A program made the translations under genes and the position numbers. The notes below the pieces were generated by a model. That model was not told the origin of the DNA. It ran no database searches and was given only the letters and a program-made list of their open reading frames with translations. Below are positions 18,487 through 26,513 of a stretch of DNA of 64,000 bases, piece after piece. Source of the DNA: Nostoc sp. JL34 (GTDB taxonomy: Bacteria > Cyanobacteriota > Cyanobacteriia > Cyanobacteriales > Nostocaceae); the NCBI RefSeq assembly GCF_017114945.1, contig NZ_JABXKQ010000066.1:1-64000 (forward strand), written 5' to 3'. Positions within the stretch are counted from its first letter, which is position 1; each line of letters starts with the position of its first letter.

Positions 18487-21400
18487 TTACTGTTCAGACA
18501 GCATAATAAAAAATACATTTTCCAACTCCTTCTCAAACCGGAGGGTTTTCACCAAATCGGCTTCTTGAGAGAAGATAGAATCAATGATGATCATGTCAGG
18601 TTTGGCTGACAGGGCTTTATAAATGCATTCTTGCGGATCGGAGGCTTCAATTACGCTGTATCCCTGAGCTTGTAATACATCTGATAAAGTTTTTAAGGCT
18701 GATGCATTTTTATCTACAACCAATACCTTTTTACTAGAAATGCCTTGGTAAAGTAGTGAGCCAATTTCGTTGAGGAGTTTTTCTGTATCAATGGGCTTGG
18801 TGAGATAGCGATCGATGCCAATATGGTAGCCCCGTTCTTTGTTTTCAATAATCGATAGAATGATAATTGGAATGTCTGCGGTCTGAGGATCGTTTTTGAG
18901 AACGGCTGCCACATCGAAGCCGTTGATTTGCGGCATCATCACGTCCAAGAGAATCAGATCGGGACGGGCTGTTTTGATTTGATGAATTGCATCCATGCCG
19001 TCTTTAGCTTCGCGAACATTGTAGCCTTCGTTTTCCAGTTGTTGACGCAGCAGTTCCCGAATGTTAGCGTCATCATCTACAACCAAAATGGTTTTACGGT
19101 TTTGGTTCAGCACAGCGCTTTTGGTGATGACGTGTTCTTTGAGTTGTTTGACAAGCGTATCCAAATTCAAATTAGCAGTGGTTTTTTGATCGCTAGCGTA
19201 GGTGGGAATGATGAACGAGAATATGCTGCCTTTACCTGGTTCACTTTCAACCCAGATTCTACCGCCGTGATGATCGACAATTTGTTTACAGATGGGCAGT
19301 CCTAACCCAGTGCCTTTGGGTTTGTCGGTGAGGGTGTCACCAACTTGGCGGAATTTCTCGAACACTTTTGGCTGATCTTCAGGTGCAATCCCAATGCCTG
19401 TGTCGATGACGCTGATGCAAACACCGTCGTTTCCTTGTTTGACGCGGCAGGTGACACAACCAGATTCGGTAAACTTAACAGCATTGGAAATCAGGTTGAT
19501 TAGAACTTGCAGCAAACGGTTGCGATCGCCTACTATCTGAGGCAGTCCAGGTTCAATCTCGCACACCAACTGCAAGCCATTGGTTTCAAATAACCCAGCA
19601 GTAGAATTGGTTGCCCAATCCAGTAATTCGCTGGGATCGATCGGCTGCATCTGCCATTCCACCTTACCTGCTTCCATCTTGGCGATGTCCAGGACATCGT
19701 TAATCAAAGACGTGAGCCGTTCTGCTTCCGACACAATAATGTTGAGATTGTCAGCCACCCGCTTAATCGTTTTTTGCAGCTTACGGTCTTCGGTAGAAAT
19801 CATTGGGAACACATCGGTTTCCAGCTTTTCTTGAATGATGGACGCAAAACCGAGGACAGAAGTTAGTGGCGTCCGCAGCTCGTGGGAAACTGTTGAGATG
19901 AAGTCGGTCTTCATTTGGTCGATTTCCTTTTCTGCCGTCACATCCCGAATCAGCAGTGCAGAACCGAAGCAGGTAGCGGGTTCTGGGTCTGCTGTCTTTT
20001 TGAAAATGGCGGTTGCCACTGCTTGACCAATGCGTTCTTTGGTCAGTGCAACTTCGGCAGAGAACACCTCACCGGGATGAGACTGAGTTCGTGCAACCAG
20101 TTCTGCTAAACCAGATATGGGCAATTCTCGGTAGTGACCATTGAGGGCGGTAGCTGTCAATTCATACATGGCTAAAAAGGCAGGATTGAAGTGGGTAATT
20201 TGTCCTGCGGTGTTTGCCACTAACAAACCATCTGCTAAGTTATCTAAAATGGCATTTAATCCCTGTGCTTCTGCTAGGGTATTTTGCAGGGCAGCTGTCC
20301 GCTCGACAACTCTGCCTTCCAGTTCTTGATTTAGTTGCCGCAGAGCGATTTCTGCTTGTTTACGGGCAGTGATGTCAGTATTGATTTCCAGTACCGCGCA
20401 AGGCTGATGGTCGATGTCCCGTTGCAACGTCCATCGGCTCTGGACGGTAATCAGTTTGCCTTTGGTGAGATGTTCCACTTCTCCTTCCCAATTACCTTGC
20501 TCTAATAACTCTGCGACAATTTCTTCCTTTGGCTTTAGAAAGGTTTTTTTGATAAAAGCCTGAATGCATTGGTCTTTCACTTCTTCACGCGTCCAACCGT
20601 AGAGTCTTTCGGCACCCTGATTCCAGTGAGAGATTTTGTCGCTCATGTCGCGGACGATGATGGCATCGCTGGAATGATTCAACATATCCAATAAACGTTG
20701 ATTTTCAGCTTCTGCCTGCTTGCGATCGTGAATATCAGCACACGTGCCAATCCATTCCCGAATGCTCCCGTCTTCTTCCAAGACTGGGGCACCACAGACA
20801 GAGAAGTAGCGGTATGTGCCGTCCTTGCCACGAAGCCGATATTCAGTTTGGTAGATACCTCGGTTTGCCACAGCAGCATTCCAAACTTCTGTGGAGCTAG
20901 CACGGTCATCGGGGTGAATTGGATCAATCCAACCCCAACCCTCAACTTCAGCCTCGCTCTGCCCCGTATAGACCATCCAGGTAAGCATTTCACTGCTTAT
21001 TCCTAGTCCTTCTGGGGTAGCTCCCCAGATGATTTGTGAAGTAGCAGTTACTAACGAGCGATATCGTTCTTTAAGACGCTGATTTTCGGCTTCTGCCAGC
21101 TTGCGATCGTGAATATCAGTGCAGGTGCCAATCCACTCTCGGACGCTACCATCATCTTCGATGACGGGGGCACCCCAGACCCAAAAGTAGCGATAATTGC
21201 CATCCTTGCCACGAATTCGGTATTCAATTTGATACATACTCAAATTTGCCACGGCAGCACCCCAGACTTCTCCGGTGTAGGCGCGATCGTCAGGATGAAC
21301 GGCATCAATCCAGCCCCCATTTTCTGCTTCAGCTAGACTTTGACCTGTATAAGCTATCCAGCTTGCCAGTTCAAAGCAAATTCCATCTGGTGTGCTTACC

Positions 21401-21855
21401 CAGACAATTTGTGTATTAGCAGTTACCAAAGAGCGGTATCGGGCTTCACTCTGTTTCAGGATTTGTTCGTGATGTTGGCGTTCCTGTTGAACGCATCGAA
21501 GGTCGCTGATCTCCTCCACACTAGACCAGATTAATTGCTCCCCATCCTTCTCAATCATCACTCCAGATAACCTTACCGGAACCAGATGCCCGCCTTTGTG
21601 AATGTACTCCTTCTCATAAGGCCCATAGCGACCAGTTCGTTCCAAGTCTTCTAGGCTAGATTGCTCTGTAGCAGCATATTTTTCTGGGGTAATCTGCCAG
21701 TAGGTAAGATTCAGGGTTTCTGGAACAGTGCGCCCTAAAATGGCAGCATAAGCGGGGTTGATGTTAATTAGTGTTCCATCTGTTCGGCATAGTGCTAGCC
21801 CAACAGGACATAGTTCAAATAGCTGACTATTGTATTCATCAAGTTGGTTAAACAT
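18487..21855 (-). CDS. multi-PAS hybrid sensor histidine kinase with two receivers
   Basis: 1122 residues, no membrane segments. In order: PAS domains beginning near residues 9, 140, 270, 390 and 520 (two contain a GKDGxYRYF/W PAC block and are near-duplicates), a HisKA domain with phospho-His at about 655 (FISTVSHELRTPLTSVLGF), HATPase_c (NLISNAVKF, DTGIGIAPED, GTGLGLPICKQIV), receiver 1 from ~920 (LVVDDDANI, LILLDVMMP, LTKPID) and receiver 2 from ~1040. Receiver 2 is degenerate: LVVDKNAS has lost one of the acidic pair, and the protein stops at MLSEQ, about 40 residues before a full receiver would end. Cytosolic multi-input sensor; signals unknown. Confidence 0.93.
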   Translation of the reverse strand: MFNQLDEYNSQLFELCPVGLALCRTDGTLININPAYAAILGRTVPETLNLTYWQITPEKYAATEQSSLEDLERTGRYGPYEKEYIHKGGHLVPVRLSGVMIEKDGEQLIWSSVEEISDLRCVQQERQHHEQILKQSEARYRSLVTANTQIVWVSTPDGICFELASWIAYTGQSLAEAENGGWIDAVHPDDRAYTGEVWGAAVANLSMYQIEYRIRGKDGNYRYFWVWGAPVIEDDGSVREWIGTCTDIHDRKLAEAENQRLKERYRSLVTATSQIIWGATPEGLGISSEMLTWMVYTGQSEAEVEGWGWIDPIHPDDRASSTEVWNAAVANRGIYQTEYRLRGKDGTYRYFSVCGAPVLEEDGSIREWIGTCADIHDRKQAEAENQRLLDMLNHSSDAIIVRDMSDKISHWNQGAERLYGWTREEVKDQCIQAFIKKTFLKPKEEIVAELLEQGNWEGEVEHLTKGKLITVQSRWTLQRDIDHQPCAVLEINTDITARKQAEIALRQLNQELEGRVVERTAALQNTLAEAQGLNAILDNLADGLLVANTAGQITHFNPAFLAMYELTATALNGHYRELPISGLAELVARTQSHPGEVFSAEVALTKERIGQAVATAIFKKTADPEPATCFGSALLIRDVTAEKEIDQMKTDFISTVSHELRTPLTSVLGFASIIQEKLETDVFPMISTEDRKLQKTIKRVADNLNIIVSEAERLTSLINDVLDIAKMEAGKVEWQMQPIDPSELLDWATNSTAGLFETNGLQLVCEIEPGLPQIVGDRNRLLQVLINLISNAVKFTESGCVTCRVKQGNDGVCISVIDTGIGIAPEDQPKVFEKFRQVGDTLTDKPKGTGLGLPICKQIVDHHGGRIWVESEPGKGSIFSFIIPTYASDQKTTANLNLDTLVKQLKEHVITKSAVLNQNRKTILVVDDDANIRELLRQQLENEGYNVREAKDGMDAIHQIKTARPDLILLDVMMPQINGFDVAAVLKNDPQTADIPIIILSIIENKERGYHIGIDRYLTKPIDTEKLLNEIGSLLYQGISSKKVLVVDKNASALKTLSDVLQAQGYSVIEASDPQECIYKALSAKPDMIIIDSIFSQEADLVKTLRFEKELENVFFIMLSEQ

Positions 21856-21868
21856 GGTTGAGGTTTCT

Positions 21869-23827
21869 TTAGTGGCGTATTTGGGTAGGGTTAGAACAAC
21901 AGAACCAAGACAACAAAGTGGCGTAAAGCTTTAACGAAATTGGGTGGCGTTGGAACATCTGGTAAATTTGATCGGGTGATGCACCTTCTACATCTGGATT
22001 GTGCTGTGAAAGTCGCTGGATCAGTTGAGTATGGCGGATCAGCAAATCCGTCGGTTTGAGCATTGGAGTTGTTGATCGAATAAAGCCGTCGGTATCAGGA
22101 ATGGAGGATGATTTCGTTGTGGGAATTGGCGAGGCAGAGGTACAATTCTGTTCTTCAGTAGCGTCCACCAATGCACAATTTAACGGAATCTGAATCCAGA
22201 ATTCTGTGCCTTCACCTGGTTGAGAACGACATTTGAGCATTCCCCCATGTTTGTCTACAACAATTTGGTAGCTGATTGCCATGCCTAACCCGGTTCCCTT
22301 ACCAACATCTTTCGTGGTGAAGAAGGGATCGTAAATGCGGCGGATTACCTCCTCCTTCATGCCTGGGCCGTTGTCGGCAATGCGAATTACAACGCACTGT
22401 TGGTCAATAGCTCTGGTACGAATAGTTATTTGGGGACTACTTCTGACTCCTGAATTTTCCATCCCTTCTTCCAAAGCATCAATGGCATTTGCCAGGATGT
22501 TCATAAACACCTGATTCAACTGTCCGGGATAGCATTCAATGAGGGGGAGTTTTGCATAGTCTTTAAAGATTTCAATTGCCGGACGATGAACATTTGCTTT
22601 CACGCGATGGTGAAGAATCATTAAGGTTCCGTCGATGCCATCGTGGATGTTGACGGCTTTCATTTCAGCTTCGTCATGGCGGGAGAAGTTTTTCAGGGAT
22701 TGGACAATTTCGACGATGCGACCTGTGCCCAGTTTCATCGAATCTAGCAGTTTGGGGAAATCCTGCATGATAAATTCCAGGTCTATATTGTCTAACTCTG
22801 ATTCCAGTTCTGGAGGAGCAACAGGTAGAAATTTCTGATATTTTTCCAGCAAGTGCAACAAGTCTTGGGCGTATTCGGCAACATACTTTAAATTGCCGCA
22901 AATAAAATTAACCGGGTTGTTGATTTCGTGGGCAACTCCGGCAATGAGTTGCCCAAGACTGGACATCTTTTCGCTTTGGATTAACTGAGTTTGAGCTAAT
23001 TGCAACTCATGGAGAGCTTGCTGAAGCTTCTGTGTCTGGGCTTTCGCCTGGAGGGCTGCTTGAGTGCTTTGCTCGTAAAGCACCGCTTTATCAATGGCGA
23101 TCGCTGTTTGAGAGGCAAAGATGCTCACCAGTTTCAGGTGTTCAGCCTTGTATGAGTCAGTTTTGGCCGTTCCAATAGCGATCGCTCCCAGTACCCGCTC
23201 CTTGGCTCGCAACGGTACACAAATCATGGCATTAACGTTTTTTTGCCCTTCTAACCGCGGATCGGCTTGCACATCATTGACAAGTTCTGCTCGGTTGGAT
23301 TGCACAATGTTGCCAATAATTCCTTTACCTGGTTCCGGCTGATTGTGGTCAAAAAACACTCCAAATTCGGCAATGATTTCAAACGCAGTTGCATCTGGAC
23401 TCAAAAGCAGAATCATCCCCGCAGACGATTCAATTAGTTGACTCAATTCTTGAAGCACAAGTTGGGCAATCTGTCGCGTATCTAAACTTGTTGTCAGTTG
23501 AGTCGAGATATCGTCAAACAAATCAATTTCTTGATATCGCTCCAGCAATTCTTTGGCGAGTACTTTCTTCTCAGCTTCCTGTTTTGCCAGAAATGAGAGC
23601 AAAGTTGCAAGTATAGTTGCCTGTTCTGTCCCAACAACCCAACCGATAATTTCTCCTGAAACCTCGATTGGATAACGGTTTTCTATAGTTTGCTCTCCAA
23701 TGCTAATCAGTTTTGTGCCGTCTACCAGTTCAACATCAATGGCGACGTTGAACTGGTAGATTAAGTTATGAAGGAGAGATGGCAACTCTTTTTTGTTGAG
23801 CATCTTTCTGAGGCTAACTGCGGACAT
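21869..23827 (-). CDS. GAF-domain sensor histidine kinase
   Basis: 652 residues. The N-terminal ~90 residues form a small sensory domain I cannot name (LVDGTKLISIGEQTIENRYP). A GAF domain covers about 115-265 (SSAGMILLLSPDATAFEIIA, GKGIIGNIVQSNRAELVNDV). A coiled linker leads to the phospho-His motif VAHEINNPVNFICGN at about 297, then HATPase (NILANAIDALEEG, DNGPGMKEE, GKGTGLGMAISYQIV). ATG 23827 is chosen: GAGGTG lies 6 nt upstream, whereas the ATG at 23839 overlaps that site. Only 13 nt separate its stop from the hybrid kinase, so the two are one operon. Confidence 0.92.
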   Translation of the reverse strand: MSAVSLRKMLNKKELPSLLHNLIYQFNVAIDVELVDGTKLISIGEQTIENRYPIEVSGEIIGWVVGTEQATILATLLSFLAKQEAEKKVLAKELLERYQEIDLFDDISTQLTTSLDTRQIAQLVLQELSQLIESSAGMILLLSPDATAFEIIAEFGVFFDHNQPEPGKGIIGNIVQSNRAELVNDVQADPRLEGQKNVNAMICVPLRAKERVLGAIAIGTAKTDSYKAEHLKLVSIFASQTAIAIDKAVLYEQSTQAALQAKAQTQKLQQALHELQLAQTQLIQSEKMSSLGQLIAGVAHEINNPVNFICGNLKYVAEYAQDLLHLLEKYQKFLPVAPPELESELDNIDLEFIMQDFPKLLDSMKLGTGRIVEIVQSLKNFSRHDEAEMKAVNIHDGIDGTLMILHHRVKANVHRPAIEIFKDYAKLPLIECYPGQLNQVFMNILANAIDALEEGMENSGVRSSPQITIRTRAIDQQCVVIRIADNGPGMKEEVIRRIYDPFFTTKDVGKGTGLGMAISYQIVVDKHGGMLKCRSQPGEGTEFWIQIPLNCALVDATEEQNCTSASPIPTTKSSSIPDTDGFIRSTTPMLKPTDLLIRHTQLIQRLSQHNPDVEGASPDQIYQMFQRHPISLKLYATLLSWFCCSNPTQIRH

Positions 23828-23839
23828 GAAACACCTCAT

Positions 23840-24246
23840 CTAGAGCAGGTTGCGAATTTCTGGCAATTAGTCTAAATGTGTTCGTGTAGCGTCTCGCAGA
23901 GAAACCTACACCGTATTCCAACCTTCTGCCTCCTACCTCCTGCTTCCTGCCTTCTTCACCGTAGCTATCCGTACCCCTTCGGATAAGCAAGCTACGCCCA
24001 GCATCTCCAGAAAAGAGAGGAATTGTCATAAAAATCTAGGAATATAATAATTTACTAATTAAGACTAGTTTTCCCAAAAATATTGGCGATATAACAGCGA
24101 AGTTGAGGGGTAGCAAATACCTTTACACTCCCTACCAGAGGCATCCTTTCGTCTGTGTAAATTGCTTACTTTTTGATGAGTTTTATAAAATATAAGTAAA
24201 AATTTTACTTATCAAACAATCTATAGGTTTAAATTATAATTAGTTG
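23840..24246. other. intergenic region
   Basis: No gene seen. It includes dispersed palindromic motifs (GTGTAGCGTCTCGCAGAG near 23884-23901 and ATCCGTACCCCTTCGGAT near 23968-23985), and an AT-rich part from 24150. The promoter of the kinase operon should lie near 23830-23900. Confidence 0.5.
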
Positions 24247-24345
24247 ATGTCTCTTATTACTACTATTCGTAAATTGGGAATCAGCTTTTTTGAATATGTG
24301 GGTGAGCGCATTGATGAGATTGGAATAACCATCTCTAGTGTATAA
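24247..24345 (+). pseudogene. possible transposase C-terminal remnant
   Basis: A 32-codon open stretch reads MSLITTIRKLGISFFEYVGE and ends at TAA 24343-24345. The SLITTIRKLG...FFEYV pattern resembles the extreme C-terminus of IS transposases in cyanobacteria, and the stretch is followed at once by a terminator. No upstream part of a transposase remains, and no Shine-Dalgarno is evident, so it is most likely a relic. Confidence 0.45.
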
Positions 24346-24377
24346 AAAGAAGCTGCGATCGCAGCTTCTTTTTATAC
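24340..24377. terminator. perfect palindromic terminator with HIP1 core
   Basis: A 38-bp perfect inverted repeat centred between 24358 and 24359, with arms GTATAAAAAGAAGCTGCGA and complement. The centre is the HIP1 octamer GCGATCGC (24355-24362). The A-rich left arm and T-rich right arm make it a rho-independent terminator on either strand, serving the relic on + and the hydroxylase-like gene (24412-24912) on -. Confidence 0.8.
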
Positions 24378-24411
24378 TTTTTAAAAATATTTAGGTAAGC
24401 GGTAGCTTCAG

Positions 24412-24912
24412 TTAAATCCGAGAGTAGCGAAAACGAAGTCTGAGTAACCGAAGCCAGCGTAACCAGAATTGTGCAGGTTGTTCAAAGAATGTGAAAATAT
24501 CACCGAAACCTAAATTAGTTCTGTGATGATGTAACCAGTGCCTCTCAGGAGTAGTAATAAATAGAATTTGGCATAAAATATTTACAGGCTTTGGAGTTTG
24601 CCAACCCAGTACACTTATGTGTCTCCACCATACATGTAACTGACCAAGCAGTAATCCAGAAATCACGCCAATCGGAGAAAAAGACCACAGGACTACTGCT
24701 ATGAATACATAAGGCAAAGCTCCCAAGATACCATCTAAAAGAACCTGGGGATTAAAAGTCAAAATAGCGTAGTGGCGGAAGTCCTTCTTCCAGGAGTGGT
24801 GCGTTTTTAAATGAAGGCTACCAAAAACGTGCTCGGGTACGTGGTAAAAGAATGTAGATAGAAAATCACCAAAAAACAGTAATAACCAAGCAACAGCGAT
24901 AGCCTCAAGCAT
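24412..24912 (-). CDS. fatty acid hydroxylase/sterol desaturase-superfamily membrane protein
   Basis: 166 residues, rich in hydrophobic helices, with a di-iron histidine set: FYHVPEHVF, HLKTHHSW, QLHVWWRHIS and RHWLHHHRTN. This spacing fits the FA_hydroxylase superfamily (sterol desaturases, carotenoid and fatty-acid hydroxylases), which use O2 and a membrane-bound di-iron centre. The protein is compact compared with typical members of 200-300 residues. ATG 24912 follows AGGAG at a good distance. The very basic C-terminus (LRWLRLLRLRFRYSR) probably sits on the cytoplasmic membrane face. Substrate unknown; no lipid or carotenoid gene is adjacent. Confidence 0.8.
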   Translation of the reverse strand: MLEAIAVAWLLLFFGDFLSTFFYHVPEHVFGSLHLKTHHSWKKDFRHYAILTFNPQVLLDGILGALPYVFIAVVLWSFSPIGVISGLLLGQLHVWWRHISVLGWQTPKPVNILCQILFITTPERHWLHHHRTNLGFGDIFTFFEQPAQFWLRWLRLLRLRFRYSRI

Positions 24913-25894
24913 TTGTACTCCTCAAGAATAGTTAAGAAAACTCCACAGAAAATATGCAAATGTCATGCTGTCGGCATAGACACCTAGTTTTTAGCTATGC
25001 AAGCAGCATCTGTGCGTCTCATGGGTCTACGCTCCAGTTAATTTGGCTCAAAGTATATGTAATTGGGTCAGTTGCAGTTTCATGAATCTCCGATCCTTAA
25101 TGCAGTAAATGCAACTCGTAATAACCTCCAATTTGACTTCTAGCTCTGGGTTAATGGTAGCAATACATCTAAATTCCGACTGGAATACAGTACTATGTTG
25201 TAGCTACTACACAATCTTCTTACTAAGGCATACAGCGTAAGCAAAGGTTGAGTTAAAGTTAGTACAAATTTAGGTTAAGGCTTTCTTCAATATTGTGAAT
25301 GATAAATTGATTGCAATTAAACAGAAATGACGAATCTAATTAAAATGATAAAAATAGGTATATAACAGATGTGATTCAAGAACTCATTCGAGCTTTGCTA
25401 TTGACGAAATAAAACTATATTAGCCAAATATTTTATCTTAGTTAATTCTCAAAATATAAGCATTAAAATTTGGTTTAATTGGAAATGTAAAATTAATGGG
25501 TGGTAATTTTTTGTGATGATTGAGAGGAAAAATTTAGTGAAGGTGTGCTACGCCCGCCATCAGCGAGTGCAGCACACCGAAAACAAAATGACGTGATAAC
25601 TATTATTGAGTTGCACGATGAGGAGTGAGAGACTGTTTCTCTGGTTCGGCTACTATCCTTATTCTGTCGTTGCTTTGAGCAAAGAATAATTTCTAACCCT
25701 TGTTTTTTAGTATTTTCGTAACAACCAATAGTATTGAAATAGCAAATATCTAATCGTGAGGGTTTAATCTATAGAGTCTAATCTATGATTACCACTTGTC
25801 AAGTTGAAAACCTGTGTCTAAATCTGCACCACCTTCTACTTTAGCTATGACTCTTCTATACTGGGGATTTTCACACCAAGTTTGAAAAGTCAGG
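24913..25894. other. 1-kb intergenic region with a gene relic
   Basis: Mostly AT-rich non-coding sequence. A palindromic element lies near 25545-25580 (GTGTGCTACGCCCGCC and later GCAGCACACC). A CopG-like C-terminal relic at 25368-25412 is listed separately. No intact gene seen. Confidence 0.5.
25368..25412 (+). pseudogene. C-terminal relic of a ribbon-helix-helix protein
   Basis: The frame DVIQELIRALLLTK ending at TAA (25410-25412) closely matches the C-terminus of the CopG-like protein encoded at 25895-26074 on the other strand (DVIRELIQALP). The rest of this paralogue is gone. Confidence 0.5.
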
Positions 25895-26074
25895 TCAAGG
25901 CAAGGCTTGAATGAGTTCCCGAATCACATCTATTGCTGGTCTACCTGTCTGTTCACAATACTTTTCAAGGTTTTGAGCTTCATCTGATGTCAAGTTTAAG
26001 GTAATTCGCTTAAGCGCCCTTTTTTTACTAGAGGTTGTCAAACGGGGAAATTTAAGTGCAGCAGTTTTATTCAT
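25895..26074 (-). CDS. ribbon-helix-helix (CopG-like) protein
   Basis: 59 residues from ATG 26074 (MNKTAALKFPRL). The segment KRITLNLTSDEAQNLEKYCE, followed by TGRPAIDVIRELIQAL, has the strand-helix-helix pattern of CopG/Arc DNA-binding antitoxin-like proteins: a basic beta strand and two helices with a Gly-Arg-Pro turn. Such proteins dimerise and bind operators, often as the antitoxin of a toxin-antitoxin pair, but no toxin gene adjoins. An upstream start at 26122 would add 16 residues unlike the family. It probably regulates plasmid- or element-derived genes; inference. Confidence 0.65.
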   Translation of the reverse strand: MNKTAALKFPRLTTSSKKRALKRITLNLTSDEAQNLEKYCEQTGRPAIDVIRELIQALP

Positions 26075-26122
26075 TGATTGATAGGCTAGATATATACAAA
26101 CTTTCTTTATCAAGATTGCCAA

Positions 26123-26513
26123 TTTCCAACTGTCTTTACCAGTGAAAATCGAGATTTTGAGATTGAACTTAAGCTTTAAGCCCCAAACATCTTACTGAAA
26201 ACTCAGGGTATTAAATAACTGTTAATACACGTAATAAATCTGGCATTACTCAAGTCAAGAAGCTTTCGGCTGAAGAGTCAATGTCAGGAATGCCCCACAT
26301 ACCAGATTGTCTGTTGAGCAAGCGATGTTGAATTACCGAGACGAGTGGACTGCCAAAGGTGGTTTCATCAGTAGATATTTTGGTAATATACCTGTTTTAA
26401 ATCCTCTGCAACATGAGATTATTCGTTTGTTATGGCTATCACCTCATATCTATAACAACCTAGTAGATAATTCCTTTTAATCAAAGGTGATTACACGAAC
26501 AGTGAGTTAATAC
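26123..26513. other. intergenic region with transposase relic
   Basis: Upstream of the WD40 gene. It holds the relic at 26313-26480, listed separately; otherwise no gene is seen. Confidence 0.5.
26313..26480 (+). pseudogene. transposase C-terminal relic (IS1634/IS4-like)
   Basis: The open stretch VEQAMLNYRDEWTAKGGF, then NPLQHEIIRLLWLSPHIYNN, ending at TAA 26478-26480, follows the pattern of the C-terminal end of IS1634/IS4-family transposases (an A-x-x-x-YR-x-x-x-x-x-x-x-F block, then a helix rich in LIRLL). The upstream part is not in frame. Family assignment is by pattern only. Confidence 0.4.
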
